Shown in pieces: positions 1 to 10,175 of a stretch of 64,000 nt of DNA; position 1 is the stretch's first letter; each line of letters starts with the position of its first letter. The position numbers were made by a program, and so were the translations under genes. The stretch lies in contig NZ_BPET01000012.1 in the NCBI RefSeq assembly GCF_019654915.1, positions 1 through 64,000 of the forward strand. Direction: 5' to 3'. This DNA comes from Shewanella sp. MBTL60-007. Its GTDB lineage: Bacteria; Pseudomonadota; Gammaproteobacteria; Enterobacterales; Shewanellaceae. The notes beneath the pieces are model-generated. The model made no database searches. It was not told the DNA's origin and was given only the letters and a program-made list of their open reading frames with translations.

Positions 1-60
1 TTATATACAATGAGCTGAGGCCGCACTTAAGCTTGGGTATGAAAACACCTAATCAAGTGC

Positions 61-93
61 ATAAAAAAGACCAGCAGCAGAAGCTACTGGTCT
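61..93 (-). terminator. Rho-independent terminator of the DUF962 gene
   Basis: A perfect 7-bp stem (AGACCAG at 68-74 with CTGGTCT at 87-93) is followed on the minus strand by a run of six T. It lies about 60 bp past the stop of the minus-strand gene at 155-694 and fits as its terminator. Confidence 0.75.
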
Positions 94-154
94 AGTAAAA
101 ACCGTCAACCTATTTCAGGACGGGACATTCTTTTGGTGGGGAGTACTCATACGA

Positions 155-694
155 CTATGTCGACTTCTTGGCGGCCTCTAAGGCTCTGCGTTTATCTCTC
201 GCCATAGGCGTTATATCTGCTAAGAGTTTCTTTTCCATACCTAACATAAAATACACTTCTGCCATCAGGAAAAACGGGCCAATCAACAGCTGGTTTAAAT
301 CATCAATAAAGGCAGGTTTGGCTTTTTCATAGTGATGACCAATAAACTGGATCACCCAGCCGACAAAAAATACCGCTAGCGCTATCCACAATGCATTCGA
401 TGTTTGCGCCACTAAACTTGAAGTATAAAGCACAGGAATAATAAACAATGCTAAACCTACCGCTAACCTAGCGTGTAAAAACACATAGTAAATAAGCACC
501 CCAACAGTAAAGATTGTGGCAACGTTAAAGGTAATAACCGGATCATCTGATATGGCAAAATTAACAGGGATTAAGTTCAGCAATAAAAAAAGCGACCAGA
601 TAATCAGCGGGATCCCAACAAAATGGGTCTTAATATTTTTGGGGTTTAAATGCACACTCTTGTAGGTAGATAGTTGTTCTTCGGCGGATTTCAT
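155..694 (-). CDS. DUF962/Mpo1-like integral membrane protein
   Basis: This 179-residue protein resembles the DUF962 (YGL010w/Mpo1-like) family. The yeast member is an ER dioxygenase in fatty-acid alpha-oxidation; the role of bacterial members is mostly untested. The N-terminus is 'LSTYKSVHLNPKN', then several hydrophobic helices fill roughly residues 25-120, with an 'IGHHYEKAKPAF' segment between helices. The His residues in the first loop and in this segment are the likely metal ligands of the family. I chose the ATG at 694 because GGAGAAG lies just upstream; an in-frame ATG at 730 lacks this. The gene is alone and ends before a terminator at 61-93. The family call is good; the activity is inferred. 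Confidence 0.75.
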   Translation of the reverse strand: MKSAEEQLSTYKSVHLNPKNIKTHFVGIPLIIWSLFLLLNLIPVNFAISDDPVITFNVATIFTVGVLIYYVFLHARLAVGLALFIIPVLYTSSLVAQTSNALWIALAVFFVGWVIQFIGHHYEKAKPAFIDDLNQLLIGPFFLMAEVYFMLGMEKKLLADITPMARDKRRALEAAKKST

Positions 695-973
695 CTGCTC
701 TTCTCCATTATAAGCGCCCTCTATAAGCACTTTTTCAAGTCACTTTGTTAAACGTTAGTCCATGATTTGACGAGCTCCCAGCCTTAACCAACAACTAAAA
801 GTGCGCTAGTCAGTTTAAAAAGCCCATCTTATTTAACCAAATATTAACCTAATAGATCTTGTCACATTTTAATAGAGTAAAAGTTAAAATAGCCTTTTAA
901 GCTGCATTATTCTGCTATAAAGCAGCTTATGCTATATCTCTGCCCTCTTCGCAAAGGGATTGTCCGCTTGTGA

Positions 974-2026
974 CTAGTCTGCTGTTGAATAAGTGACCCA
1001 TTTAGATAAGTCGTCATCAAAGTAGCTTTCTTGGATGATGTTACCTTTACCATCAAGCTTTTTTATCACCACAGCCAGGCCATTCTCATCATAGATTTTA
1101 ATCTGTTTATCGGTCACCACGCCGTTGACATAGGTACGCTTGGATATTAACTGGCCATTACAGTGATATTTAGCAAACTCGCCATCTTCTACGCCCATAT
1201 TGTAATGTTCGCGAGAATCAACTCGACCATTTTCAGCACAAAAGGTTAACTGCACCCCATGGAGGGTATTGAGTGGATTATAGCCATAATGTTGCTCTGA
1301 GCGCCGTTTGCCATCAGAGCCGTAGGTTTCTAACACACCGGTTTTGCTTACTCTATCGTAGTTAAATTTGCTTCTTAAGCGGCCATTACGATAGTAAGTT
1401 TTCTCATTGAGCTTTTTATAATCGGCATAAATGAATTCACTCTCGCTCTCAAGCTGACCATCTGCATAATAGCCTTTGTGACGTTGGCGCTTTTCGCCAT
1501 CCACAAAATAGTAAAGACGCCATTCTCGGCCTTTTTCATAACTAATGCTCTCGATTTCTTTGTCGCCTTCAAATCGCTTATAGCTGAGGATTACGCCCTG
1601 CTCATCATAAAGCCAATGCTCCGTTTTTACGCCTGCTTGGTAAAGCCTCACCCATTGCGGCTTTCCAGTGGTCGAAAAGTGATAACTAATCTGCTTACCA
1701 TCTAACTTACCCGCCTTATACCAAGCAGTTTCATTGAGTTGATTGTTTAGCGTCGAGAAGCTATAGCCGTGCTCGAGCCCATCTTGATACTGAGTCGCTC
1801 TATAAAACGCCTTGCCATAAGCATAACTGGTCGCAATGCCAGTAAATAACTCACCTCGATAAGTCTCGGGGCAATCACTTTGATATTGCGCGTCACAGGT
1901 AGTTTGCTCTAAGTCGTCCTCACTAATAGGAAGCTGTATATCACCGCTGCACGCCGATAGTAAACCAACACTGATCATCAGCCCCATAAGATAGGTATTA
2001 CACTTTGTTTTAGTGATAAACGGCAT
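974..2026 (-). CDS. MORN-repeat (YwqK-like) lipoprotein
   Basis: This 350-residue protein starts with a lipoprotein signal ending in 'LLSAC' (lipidated Cys about residue 26). The rest is a series of 20-25-residue repeats of the type 'Y.dGkl.g...yy.nGql.se', from about residue 55 to 330. These match the MORN_2/YwqK family, short beta-hairpin repeats once named as toxin-antitoxin YwqK antitoxins on thin evidence. It is probably anchored in the outer membrane facing the periplasm or the surface. No toxin gene lies beside it. The long free-standing lipoprotein form suggests an envelope role, but no function can be assigned. The start is the ATG that gives the signal peptide. Confidence 0.7.
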   Translation of the reverse strand: MPFITKTKCNTYLMGLMISVGLLSACSGDIQLPISEDDLEQTTCDAQYQSDCPETYRGELFTGIATSYAYGKAFYRATQYQDGLEHGYSFSTLNNQLNETAWYKAGKLDGKQISYHFSTTGKPQWVRLYQAGVKTEHWLYDEQGVILSYKRFEGDKEIESISYEKGREWRLYYFVDGEKRQRHKGYYADGQLESESEFIYADYKKLNEKTYYRNGRLRSKFNYDRVSKTGVLETYGSDGKRRSEQHYGYNPLNTLHGVQLTFCAENGRVDSREHYNMGVEDGEFAKYHCNGQLISKRTYVNGVVTDKQIKIYDENGLAVVIKKLDGKGNIIQESYFDDDLSKWVTYSTAD

Positions 2027-2327
2027 CTGACTTACTCTTGTAATTAAATTTAAATAGACAACAATCTAGGTTTATTAGCATCTTATAAAACATAAGCTTA
2101 GATAAAACTGCTGCAGGATACACAGAGGGAGAGCCGTTCACAAACAACATACACTGAAGTCTTGGTTTTATCGGCAGATTCATAACCAGCATCACTAAAA
2201 TCCAGATTAACTAGAGTTCATTTCACATTACTAACCAAAGGCGTATAGTTTTTTTAAGCTCGATGAATTCCACTACACTTTGTAAAGCAATCATCACTCC
2301 TAATTTGATCCTATGGAGACACAGTTA
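2027..2327. other. Intergenic region between two divergent genes
   Basis: About 300 bp separate the MORN lipoprotein (minus) and the DyP peroxidase (plus), so it must hold both promoters. Apart from the peroxidase ribosome-binding site (GGAG at 2315-2318) I see no convincing operator, repeat or small gene. Confidence 0.5.
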
Positions 2328-3266
2328 ATGACACAGCTATATTCACTTGCCCAACCCGGCGTTCTGTCCAACCCTAGCTCACATGTAGAATACCTCACCT
2401 TTTCACTGCTCCCCCAAGTAGAGTGTGCCGATGCTATCGGCGACTGCATTGCCAGTCTTTCTGGCATAGAAAAATCAATCAACCAAAAAGATCTCACTGC
2501 GGGGCTGAATATTTCCATCGGTTTTTCAGCGAATGGCTGGCCGAAGCTGTTCCCAAATCTGCCAATACCAAGCGAGCTGCATGCCTTCCCTGAGATGAGT
2601 AATGGCGAACGCCACTTCCCTTCGACACCTGGCGATATCTTCGTCATGATAAAGTCCGAGCGTATCGACCTTAATTTTCAGGCAGCTAAATATATTCGCA
2701 ATAGCTTTAACGATATTGCTAACTTAATTGAAGATATCCAAGGTTATAAATACCTAGATAATCGCGACATGATTGATTTTGTCGATGGCACGGAAAACCC
2801 AGTCGGCAAGGAACGCACCGAGGCCGTATTAGTTACTGACGATGTGCCACTGCATCAAGGTGGTAGCTACCTACATGTTCAGCGCTATGTCGACCGTCAG
2901 GGTCAATGGGATAAACAAAGCACTGAATATCAGGAGCAAGTGGTTGGCCGCACCAAGATGGATAACGTAGAGCTAAGTGATGACGTTAAACCCGCTTGGG
3001 CTCACAACGCGAAAAGCAAAGTGGAGATCGATGGTGAAGAAGTTAAAATGCTCAGACAAAATCGCCCCTACGGTAACGCCATGGAACATGGCACCATGTT
3101 TGTTGGTTTCGCCGCCACGCCATCGATCATTGAAACCTCACTAAGCCAGATGATCAATGCGGATGAACAGGGTCACTACGACCGTCTACTCGACTTTGTA
3201 GAGGCTAAGACTGGCTGCCTGTTCTTTATGCCATCTAAAGCCTTTCTAGAGCAATTCGGCGATTAG
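2328..3266 (+). CDS. DyP-type heme peroxidase
   Basis: This 312-residue protein is a dye-decolourising peroxidase, a heme enzyme that oxidises phenols, dyes and other electron donors with H2O2. The family marker 'DFVDGTENP' gives the catalytic distal Asp at about residue 153. The 'AHNAKS' motif gives the proximal heme-ligand His at about 226, and the conserved distal Arg follows 17 residues later in 'MLRQNRP'. It closely resembles the structurally studied Shewanella DyP called TyrA (not the prephenate enzyme). I chose the ATG at 2328, with GGAG 9 bp upstream; the ATG at 2313 has no such site. No signal peptide is seen, so it is cytoplasmic, and no encapsulin gene is adjacent. It converges on acpS with only 7 bp between stops. 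Confidence 0.93.
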   Translation: MTQLYSLAQPGVLSNPSSHVEYLTFSLLPQVECADAIGDCIASLSGIEKSINQKDLTAGLNISIGFSANGWPKLFPNLPIPSELHAFPEMSNGERHFPSTPGDIFVMIKSERIDLNFQAAKYIRNSFNDIANLIEDIQGYKYLDNRDMIDFVDGTENPVGKERTEAVLVTDDVPLHQGGSYLHVQRYVDRQGQWDKQSTEYQEQVVGRTKMDNVELSDDVKPAWAHNAKSKVEIDGEEVKMLRQNRPYGNAMEHGTMFVGFAATPSIIETSLSQMINADEQGHYDRLLDFVEAKTGCLFFMPSKAFLEQFGD

Positions 3267-3273
3267 TCATACA

Positions 3274-3669
3274 TTAGCTTTCTAAGATCACCGTAGCCAT
3301 TGCATAGTGCTTCTCATCTGCGATGGAAAGGTGTGCCCGGCTTCCACCAAGCTGAGCTAAGCGCTGAGCGGCGCCGTCACTAAAGGTCACTAATGGGGCA
3401 CCATTGGCATTATTGCTGATCTCTATATGTTGAAATGACACGCCGCGGCCTATGCCTGTACCTAATGCTTTGGCTGCAGCCTCTTTAGCCGCAAAGCGCT
3501 TAGCAAGATATCGCCCAGGTTGGCTCGATGCCATAAAGAGAGCAAACTCGGCTTTGGTTAACACTCGCTTTGCTAAACGACAGCTTAATAGCGCATCATC
3601 GCCTGCATTGGGAATACGCTCCTCAATTCGCGCGATTTCAACAATGTCAGTGCCTAAACCAACAATCAT
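3274..3669 (-). CDS. acpS: Holo-[acyl-carrier-protein] synthase AcpS
   Basis: AcpS transfers the 4'-phosphopantetheine arm from CoA to a serine of apo-ACP, which activates ACP for fatty-acid synthesis. The 131 residues have the family's length. 'GLGTDIVEI' provides the Mg-binding Asp8, and 'RFAAKEAAAKALGTG' provides Glu63. AGGGAAG precedes the ATG at 3669. It follows pdxJ, as in other gammaproteobacteria, but 146 bp and a terminator-like hairpin lie between them, so it may have its own promoter. Confidence 0.97.
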   Translation of the reverse strand: MIVGLGTDIVEIARIEERIPNAGDDALLSCRLAKRVLTKAEFALFMASSQPGRYLAKRFAAKEAAAKALGTGIGRGVSFQHIEISNNANGAPLVTFSDGAAQRLAQLGGSRAHLSIADEKHYAMATVILES

Positions 3670-3762
3670 AATGCTTCCCTATTTAACCCTAAACTAACTC
3701 AGGCTAGCTAACTGGCCTAAGCAACATTACCCACTATTTCTAATACCTAATTTATAGGCATA

Positions 3763-3792
3763 AATAAAAGCCGAGAACTCATGCCTCGGCTT
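3763..3792 (-). terminator. Terminator between pdxJ and acpS
   Basis: AAGCCGAG at 3768-3775 pairs with CTCGGCTT at 3785-3792, and on the minus strand the stem is followed by a T-rich run (TTTTATTTA). It lies just downstream of the pdxJ stop and would end or attenuate the transcript before acpS. Confidence 0.65.
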
Positions 3793-3815
3793 ATCGGTAA
3801 TGATGACCTAAAAAC

Positions 3816-4553
3816 TTATTCGCCTCTACGACCTTCTAACATCAACTGTTTCATATCACGTACGGCAGTGGCTAAACCATCGATAGCGGCACGAGCAATA
3901 ATCGCATGACCGATATTAAGCTCATACAGCTCCGGGATAGCCGCAATCGCTTTTACATTATGATAATGCAGGCCATGACCAGCATTAACCACCAAGCCTT
4001 TACCATGGGCGTAAGTTGCCATCTCGGTAATACGTTGTAGTTCAGCAGCTTGTTCGCTATCAGTTTCGGCATCGGCGTAACAGCCTGTATGAATTTCAAT
4101 GACTGGTGCGCCAACGGCAACAGCAGCATCGATCTGAGTCTTGTCGGCATCAATAAACAAAGAGACCTTAATACCAAGCTTAGTCAGACGCTCAACCGCT
4201 GCAGCAATCTTATCTTGCTGACCCGCAACGTCTAGACCACCTTCGGTCGTCAGTTCTTCACGTTTTTCAGGTACTAAACACACATAAGCAGGCTTAATAT
4301 CGCAGGCAATATCCAGCATCTCCTCAGTGACTGCCATTTCGAAGTTCATTCGAGTCTTTAGCGTCTTAGCTAAAATATATACGTCTCTATCTGTAATATG
4401 GCGACGGTCTTCACGCAGATGAATCGTAATGCCTTCAGCACCTGCGTGCTCGGCGACCGCTGCTGCTTGAACTGGATCTGGATAATTGGTCCCGCGTGCC
4501 TGTCGTAGAGTCGCAATATGATCGATGTTAACGCCCAATAAGATCCGGCTCAT
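3816..4553 (-). CDS. pdxJ: Pyridoxine 5'-phosphate synthase PdxJ
   Basis: PdxJ condenses 1-deoxy-D-xylulose 5-phosphate with 3-amino-2-oxopropyl phosphate to make pyridoxine 5'-phosphate, the last ring-forming step of vitamin B6 synthesis. The 245 residues form a TIM barrel. '[10 protein letters not shown]' is the N-terminal signature. The catalytic His45 ('TIHLRED'), Glu72 ('[10 protein letters not shown]') and His193 ('[10 protein letters not shown]') sit at the same numbers as in the E. coli enzyme. AAGGA precedes the ATG. The upstream neighbour is recO, the usual order. Confidence 0.97.
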   Translation of the reverse strand: MSRILLGVNIDHIATLRQARGTNYPDPVQAAAVAEHAGAEGITIHLREDRRHITDRDVYILAKTLKTRMNFEMAVTEEMLDIACDIKPAYVCLVPEKREELTTEGGLDVAGQQDKIAAAVERLTKLGIKVSLFIDADKTQIDAAVAVGAPVIEIHTGCYADAETDSEQAAELQRITEMATYAHGKGLVVNAGHGLHYHNVKAIAAIPELYELNIGHAIIARAAIDGLATAVRDMKQLMLEGRRGE

Positions 4554-4664
4554 GATTATTCCTTAAAAATTCAACACAGATAAAAAAAACCTATTGTACT
4601 GGTAGCTATAGCGTTTATCCAGCGAGTCAAATTAAAATCATTTAGCGCTTTTAAAGAGGGTTGG

Positions 4665-5354
4665 CTACACCTTGGGTCGCTTGACGAACAAGCTTCTTGA
4701 ATGAAGTGGTTTATCCCCAAGTACCGGTGCTAACAGCAGTCGCATCAACTTCTTAGCCTCAAGAAAGTGCTCAACGCTAAGGGCTCGTTGATTTAACGCC
4801 ACCAACATCTCTCCAGTGAAGAACTTATGTCGATTAAACTCGGTTGTGATCACAGGGGTAAAGCCATGGTCTTGATCTAAACGATAGAAACCATTAGATG
4901 TTATCGGCGCATCACTGGGGTCAAAATCCAGAGATGGCATGGTGCCTAACTCTTTTAACAGCGCATGCTCAAAGTATCTAAGCTGGCTTTGCTCAAATTC
5001 AGTCGCCATAGCGATGAGCGTACGATGATACTCATAAAAGAGGCTCTCCGCGCTGTGTTGCACCGTTAAGCTGCGGATCAATAACTCATTGAGATAAAGT
5101 CCGGAGTATAGACAATCGCCACTAAGTGGCACAGCTGGACTGGCCGCTTCAACTTGCTTTAGGTTTTTTAGATCGGTTTTGCCGTGCAACTGAAAAATCA
5201 GTGGCTGGAACGGCTGTAAGATACTGCGTATTGAGTTTTTAGCGCTACCTAAACGCGCCACAGCATCGACTCGCCCCACACCATCAACGAGTAGGTTAAC
5301 GATGACACTCGAGTCGCGAAAGTGCCTGCTGTGAAGAACGTATCCACGCTCCAT
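4665..5354 (-). CDS. recO: DNA repair protein RecO
   Basis: RecO works with RecF and RecR to load RecA onto SSB-coated single-stranded gaps. The sequence begins 'MERGYVLHSRHFRDSS', matching the N-terminal OB-fold of the family, followed by the helical C-terminal domain, about 229 residues in all. I chose the ATG at 5354 because the family starts there; an in-frame ATG 13 codons upstream only adds unconserved sequence. The zinc-binding cysteines of some RecO proteins are absent, as usual in gammaproteobacteria. It lies downstream of era, separated by a terminator. Confidence 0.95.
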   Translation of the reverse strand: MERGYVLHSRHFRDSSVIVNLLVDGVGRVDAVARLGSAKNSIRSILQPFQPLIFQLHGKTDLKNLKQVEAASPAVPLSGDCLYSGLYLNELLIRSLTVQHSAESLFYEYHRTLIAMATEFEQSQLRYFEHALLKELGTMPSLDFDPSDAPITSNGFYRLDQDHGFTPVITTEFNRHKFFTGEMLVALNQRALSVEHFLEAKKLMRLLLAPVLGDKPLHSRSLFVKRPKV

Positions 5355-5460
5355 GATTATCTTATTCCGTTTGCAAAATAGAGTTAATGCCAATCAGTAT
5401 CATAAAACCAACAAGCCGTTTGTAAACTTAAAAGCGGAGAACTCGTTAATATACTGGTTA

Positions 5461-5494
5461 TAAAAATGCCTCTTCTTATCACTAAAAAGAGGCA
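5461..5494 (-). terminator. Terminator after era
   Basis: TGCCTCTT at 5467-5474 pairs with AAGAGGCA at 5487-5494, and the minus strand continues TTTTTA. It lies 37 bp past the era stop and before recO. Confidence 0.7.
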
Positions 5495-5530
5495 CTATTT
5501 TCGATAGAGCTTAGAACTTAAGGCTTAGTG

Positions 5531-6523
5531 TTATTCGTCACCGTAGCCAAGGCTGCGTAGTGCACGCTCATCATCGGCCCAGCCAGACTTAACCTTGACC
5601 CACATCTCTAGGAACACCTTATTATCGAACAAGACTTCCATATCGACACGAGCTGCCGAGCTAATCTTCTTAATGCGTTCGCCTTTATTACCGATCACCA
5701 TACGCTTTTGCGTTTCGCGCTCTACTAATACTAACGCATTGATCTGATAAACACCGTTTTCCATCATCTTAAACTGTTCGATCTCTACCGTACAATCATA
5801 GGGCAGTTCATCACCCAAGAAACGCATTAGCTTTTCACGAACGATCTCTGACGCCATAAACTTCTGCGAACGGTCTGTCACATAATCTTCTGGGAAGTAA
5901 TGTGGCGACTCTGGCACCGAGTCGACAGCCATATCTAAGATACGTTGTACGTTGGTACCTTGAGTTGCAGAAATCGGCAAAATTTCATCGAAAGGAAACT
6001 TCTTCGATAACTCTTCAAGGTGTGGGAAGAGTGCTTCTTTATCTTTAATATTATCAACTTTGTTGATAGCAAGAATCGTCTTACGGCCATCATCACGACT
6101 CTGCAGTTTACGCAGAACCATCTCATCGTCAGGTGTCCAGTTCATACCATCGACGACAAATACCACTAAGCTGACTTCCGCTAACGAACTCGCTGCGGCT
6201 CTGTTCATCAAGCGGTTAATCGCGCGCTTCTCTTCAATATGAAGACCTGGCGTATCAATAAATACCACCTGGCGCGGACCATCGGTGTGAATACCCATGA
6301 TACGGTGACGCGTTGTTTGCGGCTTCTTAGAGGTAATACTGATCTTCTGACCAAGTAGCTTATTCAGCAGCGTTGACTTACCCACATTTGGACGACCAAC
6401 GATCGCAACCATGCCACAATAGGTCACTGCGTACTTAACCGCAGACGACGGATTGTTCATATTCGCCAGTAGTTCATCTAAACTTGGCTCGTGGCTTTCA
6501 GGTAAATCTTTGTTGTCACTCAT
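5531..6523 (-). CDS. era: GTPase Era
   Basis: Era is an essential GTPase that binds the 3' end of 16S rRNA and assists 30S subunit maturation. Walker A 'GRPNVGKST' is at about 43-51, 'DTPG' at 90-93 and 'NKVD' at 154-157. A C-terminal KH domain with '[12 protein letters not shown]' spans about 240-320. At 330 residues it is about 30 longer than E. coli Era. The extra residues form a polar, acidic N-terminal tail before the usual start of the G domain near residue 34. The ATG overlaps the rnc stop (ATGA), so the two are translationally coupled, and GGAG lies inside the end of rnc. Confidence 0.97.
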   Translation of the reverse strand: MSDNKDLPESHEPSLDELLANMNNPSSAVKYAVTYCGMVAIVGRPNVGKSTLLNKLLGQKISITSKKPQTTRHRIMGIHTDGPRQVVFIDTPGLHIEEKRAINRLMNRAAASSLAEVSLVVFVVDGMNWTPDDEMVLRKLQSRDDGRKTILAINKVDNIKDKEALFPHLEELSKKFPFDEILPISATQGTNVQRILDMAVDSVPESPHYFPEDYVTDRSQKFMASEIVREKLMRFLGDELPYDCTVEIEQFKMMENGVYQINALVLVERETQKRMVIGNKGERIKKISSAARVDMEVLFDNKVFLEMWVKVKSGWADDERALRSLGYGDE

Positions 6524-7197
6524 TTCTTAATTAACTCCAACACTTGAGCAGCAGCACTCTGTTCCGCTTTTCTGCGTGAACTCGCTACTCCGATAACGGC
6601 TTTGCTCAAGTCTTCAACAATACATTCAACGGTGAAAGTTTGCTCGTGAGCATCACCTTCAGTATGGACCACTCTGTAAATTGGCAGTGGCTTTCTATAC
6701 TTCTGCAAGTACTCCTGCAGCAGTGTTTTTGGATCTTTTTGGTTTACAGGCTCAATTACCTTTAGACGCGACTCATACCAATTAAGCACTAGCTTACGGC
6801 AGTTCTCGATATCAGAATCGAGATAGATCGCACCGATAATCGCCTCTACTGCATCGGCAAGAATCGACTCACGTCTAAATCCGCCGCTCTTTAATTCACC
6901 AGGACCAAGCTTTAAGTAATCGCCGAGTTTAAATTCGATAGCAATTTCAGCCAGCATCTTACCGCAAACAAGTGTTGCCCGCATACGGCTCAAGTCACCT
7001 TCAGTTGCCGCTGGAAACTGGTGGTATAACGCATCGGAAATCACTATCGATAAGATTGAATCTCCTAAGAACTCCAGTCTCTCATTGTGCTTGTTAGATG
7101 CGCTGCGGTGAGTTAGTGCTTGATCTAAAAATGATTTTTCACTGAACTCATACCCTAGTGTACGGCACAAACGTGGAATATTTTTAATCGGTTCCAT
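6520..7197 (-). CDS. rnc: Ribonuclease III
   Basis: RNase III cuts double-stranded RNA, including the rRNA precursor and many mRNAs. The catalytic signature '[10 protein letters not shown]' supplies Glu39, Glu42 and Asp46, and '[14 protein letters not shown]' supplies Asp115 and Glu118. A double-stranded RNA-binding domain fills about residues 155-225. It starts 1 bp after the lepB stop and overlaps era by 4 bp, the standard lepB-rnc-era operon. In E. coli RNase III cleaves its own leader; I did not verify such a site here. Confidence 0.97.
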   Translation of the reverse strand: MEPIKNIPRLCRTLGYEFSEKSFLDQALTHRSASNKHNERLEFLGDSILSIVISDALYHQFPAATEGDLSRMRATLVCGKMLAEIAIEFKLGDYLKLGPGELKSGGFRRESILADAVEAIIGAIYLDSDIENCRKLVLNWYESRLKVIEPVNQKDPKTLLQEYLQKYRKPLPIYRVVHTEGDAHEQTFTVECIVEDLSKAVIGVASSRRKAEQSAAAQVLELIKK

Positions 7198-7198
7198 A

Positions 7199-8116
7199 TT
7201 ACTTAATTCCGCCTACACGGTTAAAGCGAACCCCAGTTGGGATCCAAGTCGGTAAAAAGTCTGCAGGCGTTCTGTCAAATTCGAAGCTAATCCAAATTGC
7301 CACAGCCTTACCCACTAGGTCTTCTTCAGGTACAAAGCCCCAGTAGCGGCTATCTTGACTGTTATCACGATTATCGCCCATAGCGAAATACTGTCCTTCA
7401 GGAACAATGAACTCAGTAAGCGGTACATTATCCTGACGGAAATAGTGACTAATCATATCTGGACGTGTCGGATTGATTAAGATGTCGTGACTCACATCGC
7501 CTAGTTGCTCTTTGTAACGGATCAAGGCAGTACCGTTTTGCGAGAATTCACCACGGTTAACTAGGGCTCTATCTACCATCTTCAGTTCTGGACAGGGGCT
7601 TTGACCCTCTTTACAGGCTGGTTGGATATAAAGCTCTTTATTACGATAAATTATTCGGTCGCCAGGTAAGCCAACAATGCGTTTAATGTAATCAATCTGC
7701 GGATTCACCGGATATTTAAATACTGCCACATCGCCACGTTCAGGCTTGCCAGTTTCTTTAAGTGTAGTGCGCCAAACAGGATCTTTAATGCCGTAGCTAA
7801 ACTTCTCTACAAGGATAAAGTCTCCCACAAGCAATGTAGGCATCATAGAGCCTGATGGGATCTGAAACGGTTCGTAAATAAAAGAACGCAGGATCAACAC
7901 AAAAGCGATAACAGGGAAGATTGATTTGGATGTCTCGACAATTGCCGATTCACGCATGATCTTATCAACGTTTTCTTCACTTAAATCTGCTTGTGCTGCT
8001 TGAGCCATTGCCAACTTTTCACGGCGCTTAGGTGCGAAAAACACAGCATCGGCCATCCAGATTAGGCCACTGCCTAAGGTAACCAACACCAAAATTAAAG
8101 AAAAATAGGCTGCCAT
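7199..8116 (-). CDS. lepB: Signal peptidase I LepB
   Basis: LepB removes signal peptides from exported preproteins at the periplasmic face of the inner membrane. Two N-terminal transmembrane helices (about 3-25 and 64-80) precede the catalytic region. The nucleophile Ser90 lies in 'PSGSMMPTL' and the general base Lys145 in '[11 protein letters not shown]', the same numbers as in E. coli. The late motif '[15 protein letters not shown]' is intact. I chose the ATG at 8116 (GGAG upstream), giving 305 residues; a longer in-frame start at 8218 would disrupt the N-terminal topology. Confidence 0.96.
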   Translation of the reverse strand: MAAYFSLILVLVTLGSGLIWMADAVFFAPKRREKLAMAQAAQADLSEENVDKIMRESAIVETSKSIFPVIAFVLILRSFIYEPFQIPSGSMMPTLLVGDFILVEKFSYGIKDPVWRTTLKETGKPERGDVAVFKYPVNPQIDYIKRIVGLPGDRIIYRNKELYIQPACKEGQSPCPELKMVDRALVNRGEFSQNGTALIRYKEQLGDVSHDILINPTRPDMISHYFRQDNVPLTEFIVPEGQYFAMGDNRDNSQDSRYWGFVPEEDLVGKAVAIWISFEFDRTPADFLPTWIPTGVRFNRVGGIK

Positions 8117-8197
8117 TATAAAATTAACTCCTGCCAAACATGATCGGTTTATGGCGATAGCGCCAAGGTCAGTAATGGTTATACGCCAGTAATGAAA

Positions 8198-8216
8198 GCG
8201 CCGCAAATTGCGGCGC
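8198..8216. terminator. Perfect GC-rich hairpin between lepA and lepB
   Basis: GCGCCGCAA (8198-8206) and TTGCGGCGC (8208-8216) form a perfect 9-bp inverted repeat around a single base. On the minus strand it is followed by only a short T run. It could partly terminate the lepA transcript or mark an RNA processing point before lepB. Confidence 0.5.
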
Positions 8217-8255
8217 ACAGTCTAGCGATATATTAACAAATCTTAACGATCTAGC

Positions 8256-10046
8256 TTAATCATTAAGCTTAAGTACCGCTAAGAATGCCTCTTGTGGCAC
8301 CTCAACGTTACCCACTTGCTTCATGCGCTTCTTACCTTCTTTTTGCTTCTGTAGCAGCTTCTTCTTACGAGAAACGTCGCCACCGTAACACTTAGCAGTT
8401 ACGTCTTTACGCATCGCTTTAATCGATGAACGAGCAATAATCTGGCTACCAACAGCAGCTTGAACAGCAATATCGAACATCTGTCTTGGAATAAGCTCTT
8501 TCATCTTATTCACAAGCGCTAGGCCCTTAGTGCGGATCAAGCCTTTATGAATAATCATTGCTAACGCATCGACTCTGTCGCCGTTAATCAAGATATCTAA
8601 ACGCACCATATCCGCTGGTTCGAAGCGAACAAAGTTATACTCAAGAGACGCATAACCACGACTGGTTGACTTCAAACGGTCAAAGAAGTCCATTACCACT
8701 TCGGCCATTGGTAACTCGTAGGTCAGCGCCACTTGGTTTCCGTGGTAAACCAAGTTGGTCTGCACGCCACGCTTTTCAACACATAGTGTAATAACGTTAC
8801 CCAAATACTCTTTTGGTACCAGGATATTGGTCTCAACTATCGGCTCACGCATCTCAGCAATATTGTTAACCGCAGGCAGATCTGACGGGTTATCTACGTA
8901 GATAGTTTCGCCATTTGTCTTAACGATTTCATACACTACTGTCGGAGCTGTAGTAATAAGCTCTAGGTTATATTCACGCTCTAAACGCTCTTGAATAATC
9001 TCCATGTGGAGCAGACCCAAGAAACCAATACGGAAACCAAAGCCCAATGCCGATGATGTTTCTGGTTCGAAAAATAGTGATGCATCGTTCAAGCTAAGCT
9101 TGTTCAGTGCGTCACGGAAGTTTTCGTAATCATCTGTAGAGATTGGGAATACACCCGCATAAACCTGCGGCTTAACGCGCTTAAAACCTGGCAATGGCGC
9201 TTCAGCACCATGCTTAGCATGAGTCAAGGTATCACCGACTGGTGCGCCATGGATCTCTTTAATACCCGCGATAACAAAGCCTACTTCACCGGTTTTCAGC
9301 TCCGCAGTATCAGTCTGCTTAGGAGTAAAGATACCTACACGGTCTGCGTTATGAGTCTGGCCAGTCGACATCACCTTAAACTTGTCGCCTTTCTTCAGTA
9401 CGCCATTTTTAATACGCACTAAAGACACAACGCCTAAGTAGCTATCGAACCAAGAGTCGATAATTAGCGCCTGAAGCGGCGCCTCTGGATCACCTTCTGG
9501 AGGCGGAATTTGGTCTACAATAACTTCCAGTACGTCTCTAATACCAATACCGGTTTTAGCAGAACAACGAACCGCATCAGTCGCTTCGATACCCACGATA
9601 TCTTCAATTTCTTCGGCTACGCGATCTGGATCTGCCTGTGGTAGATCGATTTTGTTCAAGACAGGAACAACGTCCATATCCATCTCTAGCGCCGTGTAAC
9701 AGTTAGCTAAGGTTTGTGCTTCAACACCTTGACCAGCATCAACCACCAACAATGCCCCTTCACATGCCGCTAGTGAACGCGATACTTCATAGGAGAAGTC
9801 AACGTGACCAGGAGTATCAATGAAGTTTAGCTGGTAAGTTTCACCATCGCTCGCTAAATAGTCCAAGGTTACGCTTTGCGCTTTAATGGTAATACCACGC
9901 TCACGCTCAATATCCATTGAGTCGAGAACTTGCGCAGCCATTTCACGATCGGTTAAGCCACCGCATTCTTGAATAAGGCGATCTGATAGTGTTGATTTGC
10001 CGTGGTCAATATGGGCAATAATCGAAAAGTTTCTAATATGCTTCAT
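8256..10046 (-). CDS. lepA: Elongation factor 4 (LepA)
   Basis: LepA is a ribosome-associated GTPase that affects initiation and back-translocation under stress. It has 596 residues from the ATG at 10046. '[14 protein letters not shown]' is the G1 loop, '[12 protein letters not shown]' the G3 loop and '[10 protein letters not shown]' the G4 loop. The LepA-specific C-terminal domain ends in '[15 protein letters not shown]'. An open frame runs 26 codons further upstream, but the family starts at '[14 protein letters not shown]'. It lies upstream of lepB in the same direction. Confidence 0.97.
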   Translation of the reverse strand: MKHIRNFSIIAHIDHGKSTLSDRLIQECGGLTDREMAAQVLDSMDIERERGITIKAQSVTLDYLASDGETYQLNFIDTPGHVDFSYEVSRSLAACEGALLVVDAGQGVEAQTLANCYTALEMDMDVVPVLNKIDLPQADPDRVAEEIEDIVGIEATDAVRCSAKTGIGIRDVLEVIVDQIPPPEGDPEAPLQALIIDSWFDSYLGVVSLVRIKNGVLKKGDKFKVMSTGQTHNADRVGIFTPKQTDTAELKTGEVGFVIAGIKEIHGAPVGDTLTHAKHGAEAPLPGFKRVKPQVYAGVFPISTDDYENFRDALNKLSLNDASLFFEPETSSALGFGFRIGFLGLLHMEIIQERLEREYNLELITTAPTVVYEIVKTNGETIYVDNPSDLPAVNNIAEMREPIVETNILVPKEYLGNVITLCVEKRGVQTNLVYHGNQVALTYELPMAEVVMDFFDRLKSTSRGYASLEYNFVRFEPADMVRLDILINGDRVDALAMIIHKGLIRTKGLALVNKMKELIPRQMFDIAVQAAVGSQIIARSSIKAMRKDVTAKCYGGDVSRKKKLLQKQKEGKKRMKQVGNVEVPQEAFLAVLKLND

Positions 10047-10175
10047 TATGCTGGGATGACTTAACTCGAAGTTGATAAAAATTTTAAAGTGCAGAATTGT
10101 ACCCGATTGCAGCTTTAATACCAATTTTTATAGTGCGATTAGGGTGGAAAATTAACAGTTGGACTCTAGATATCG

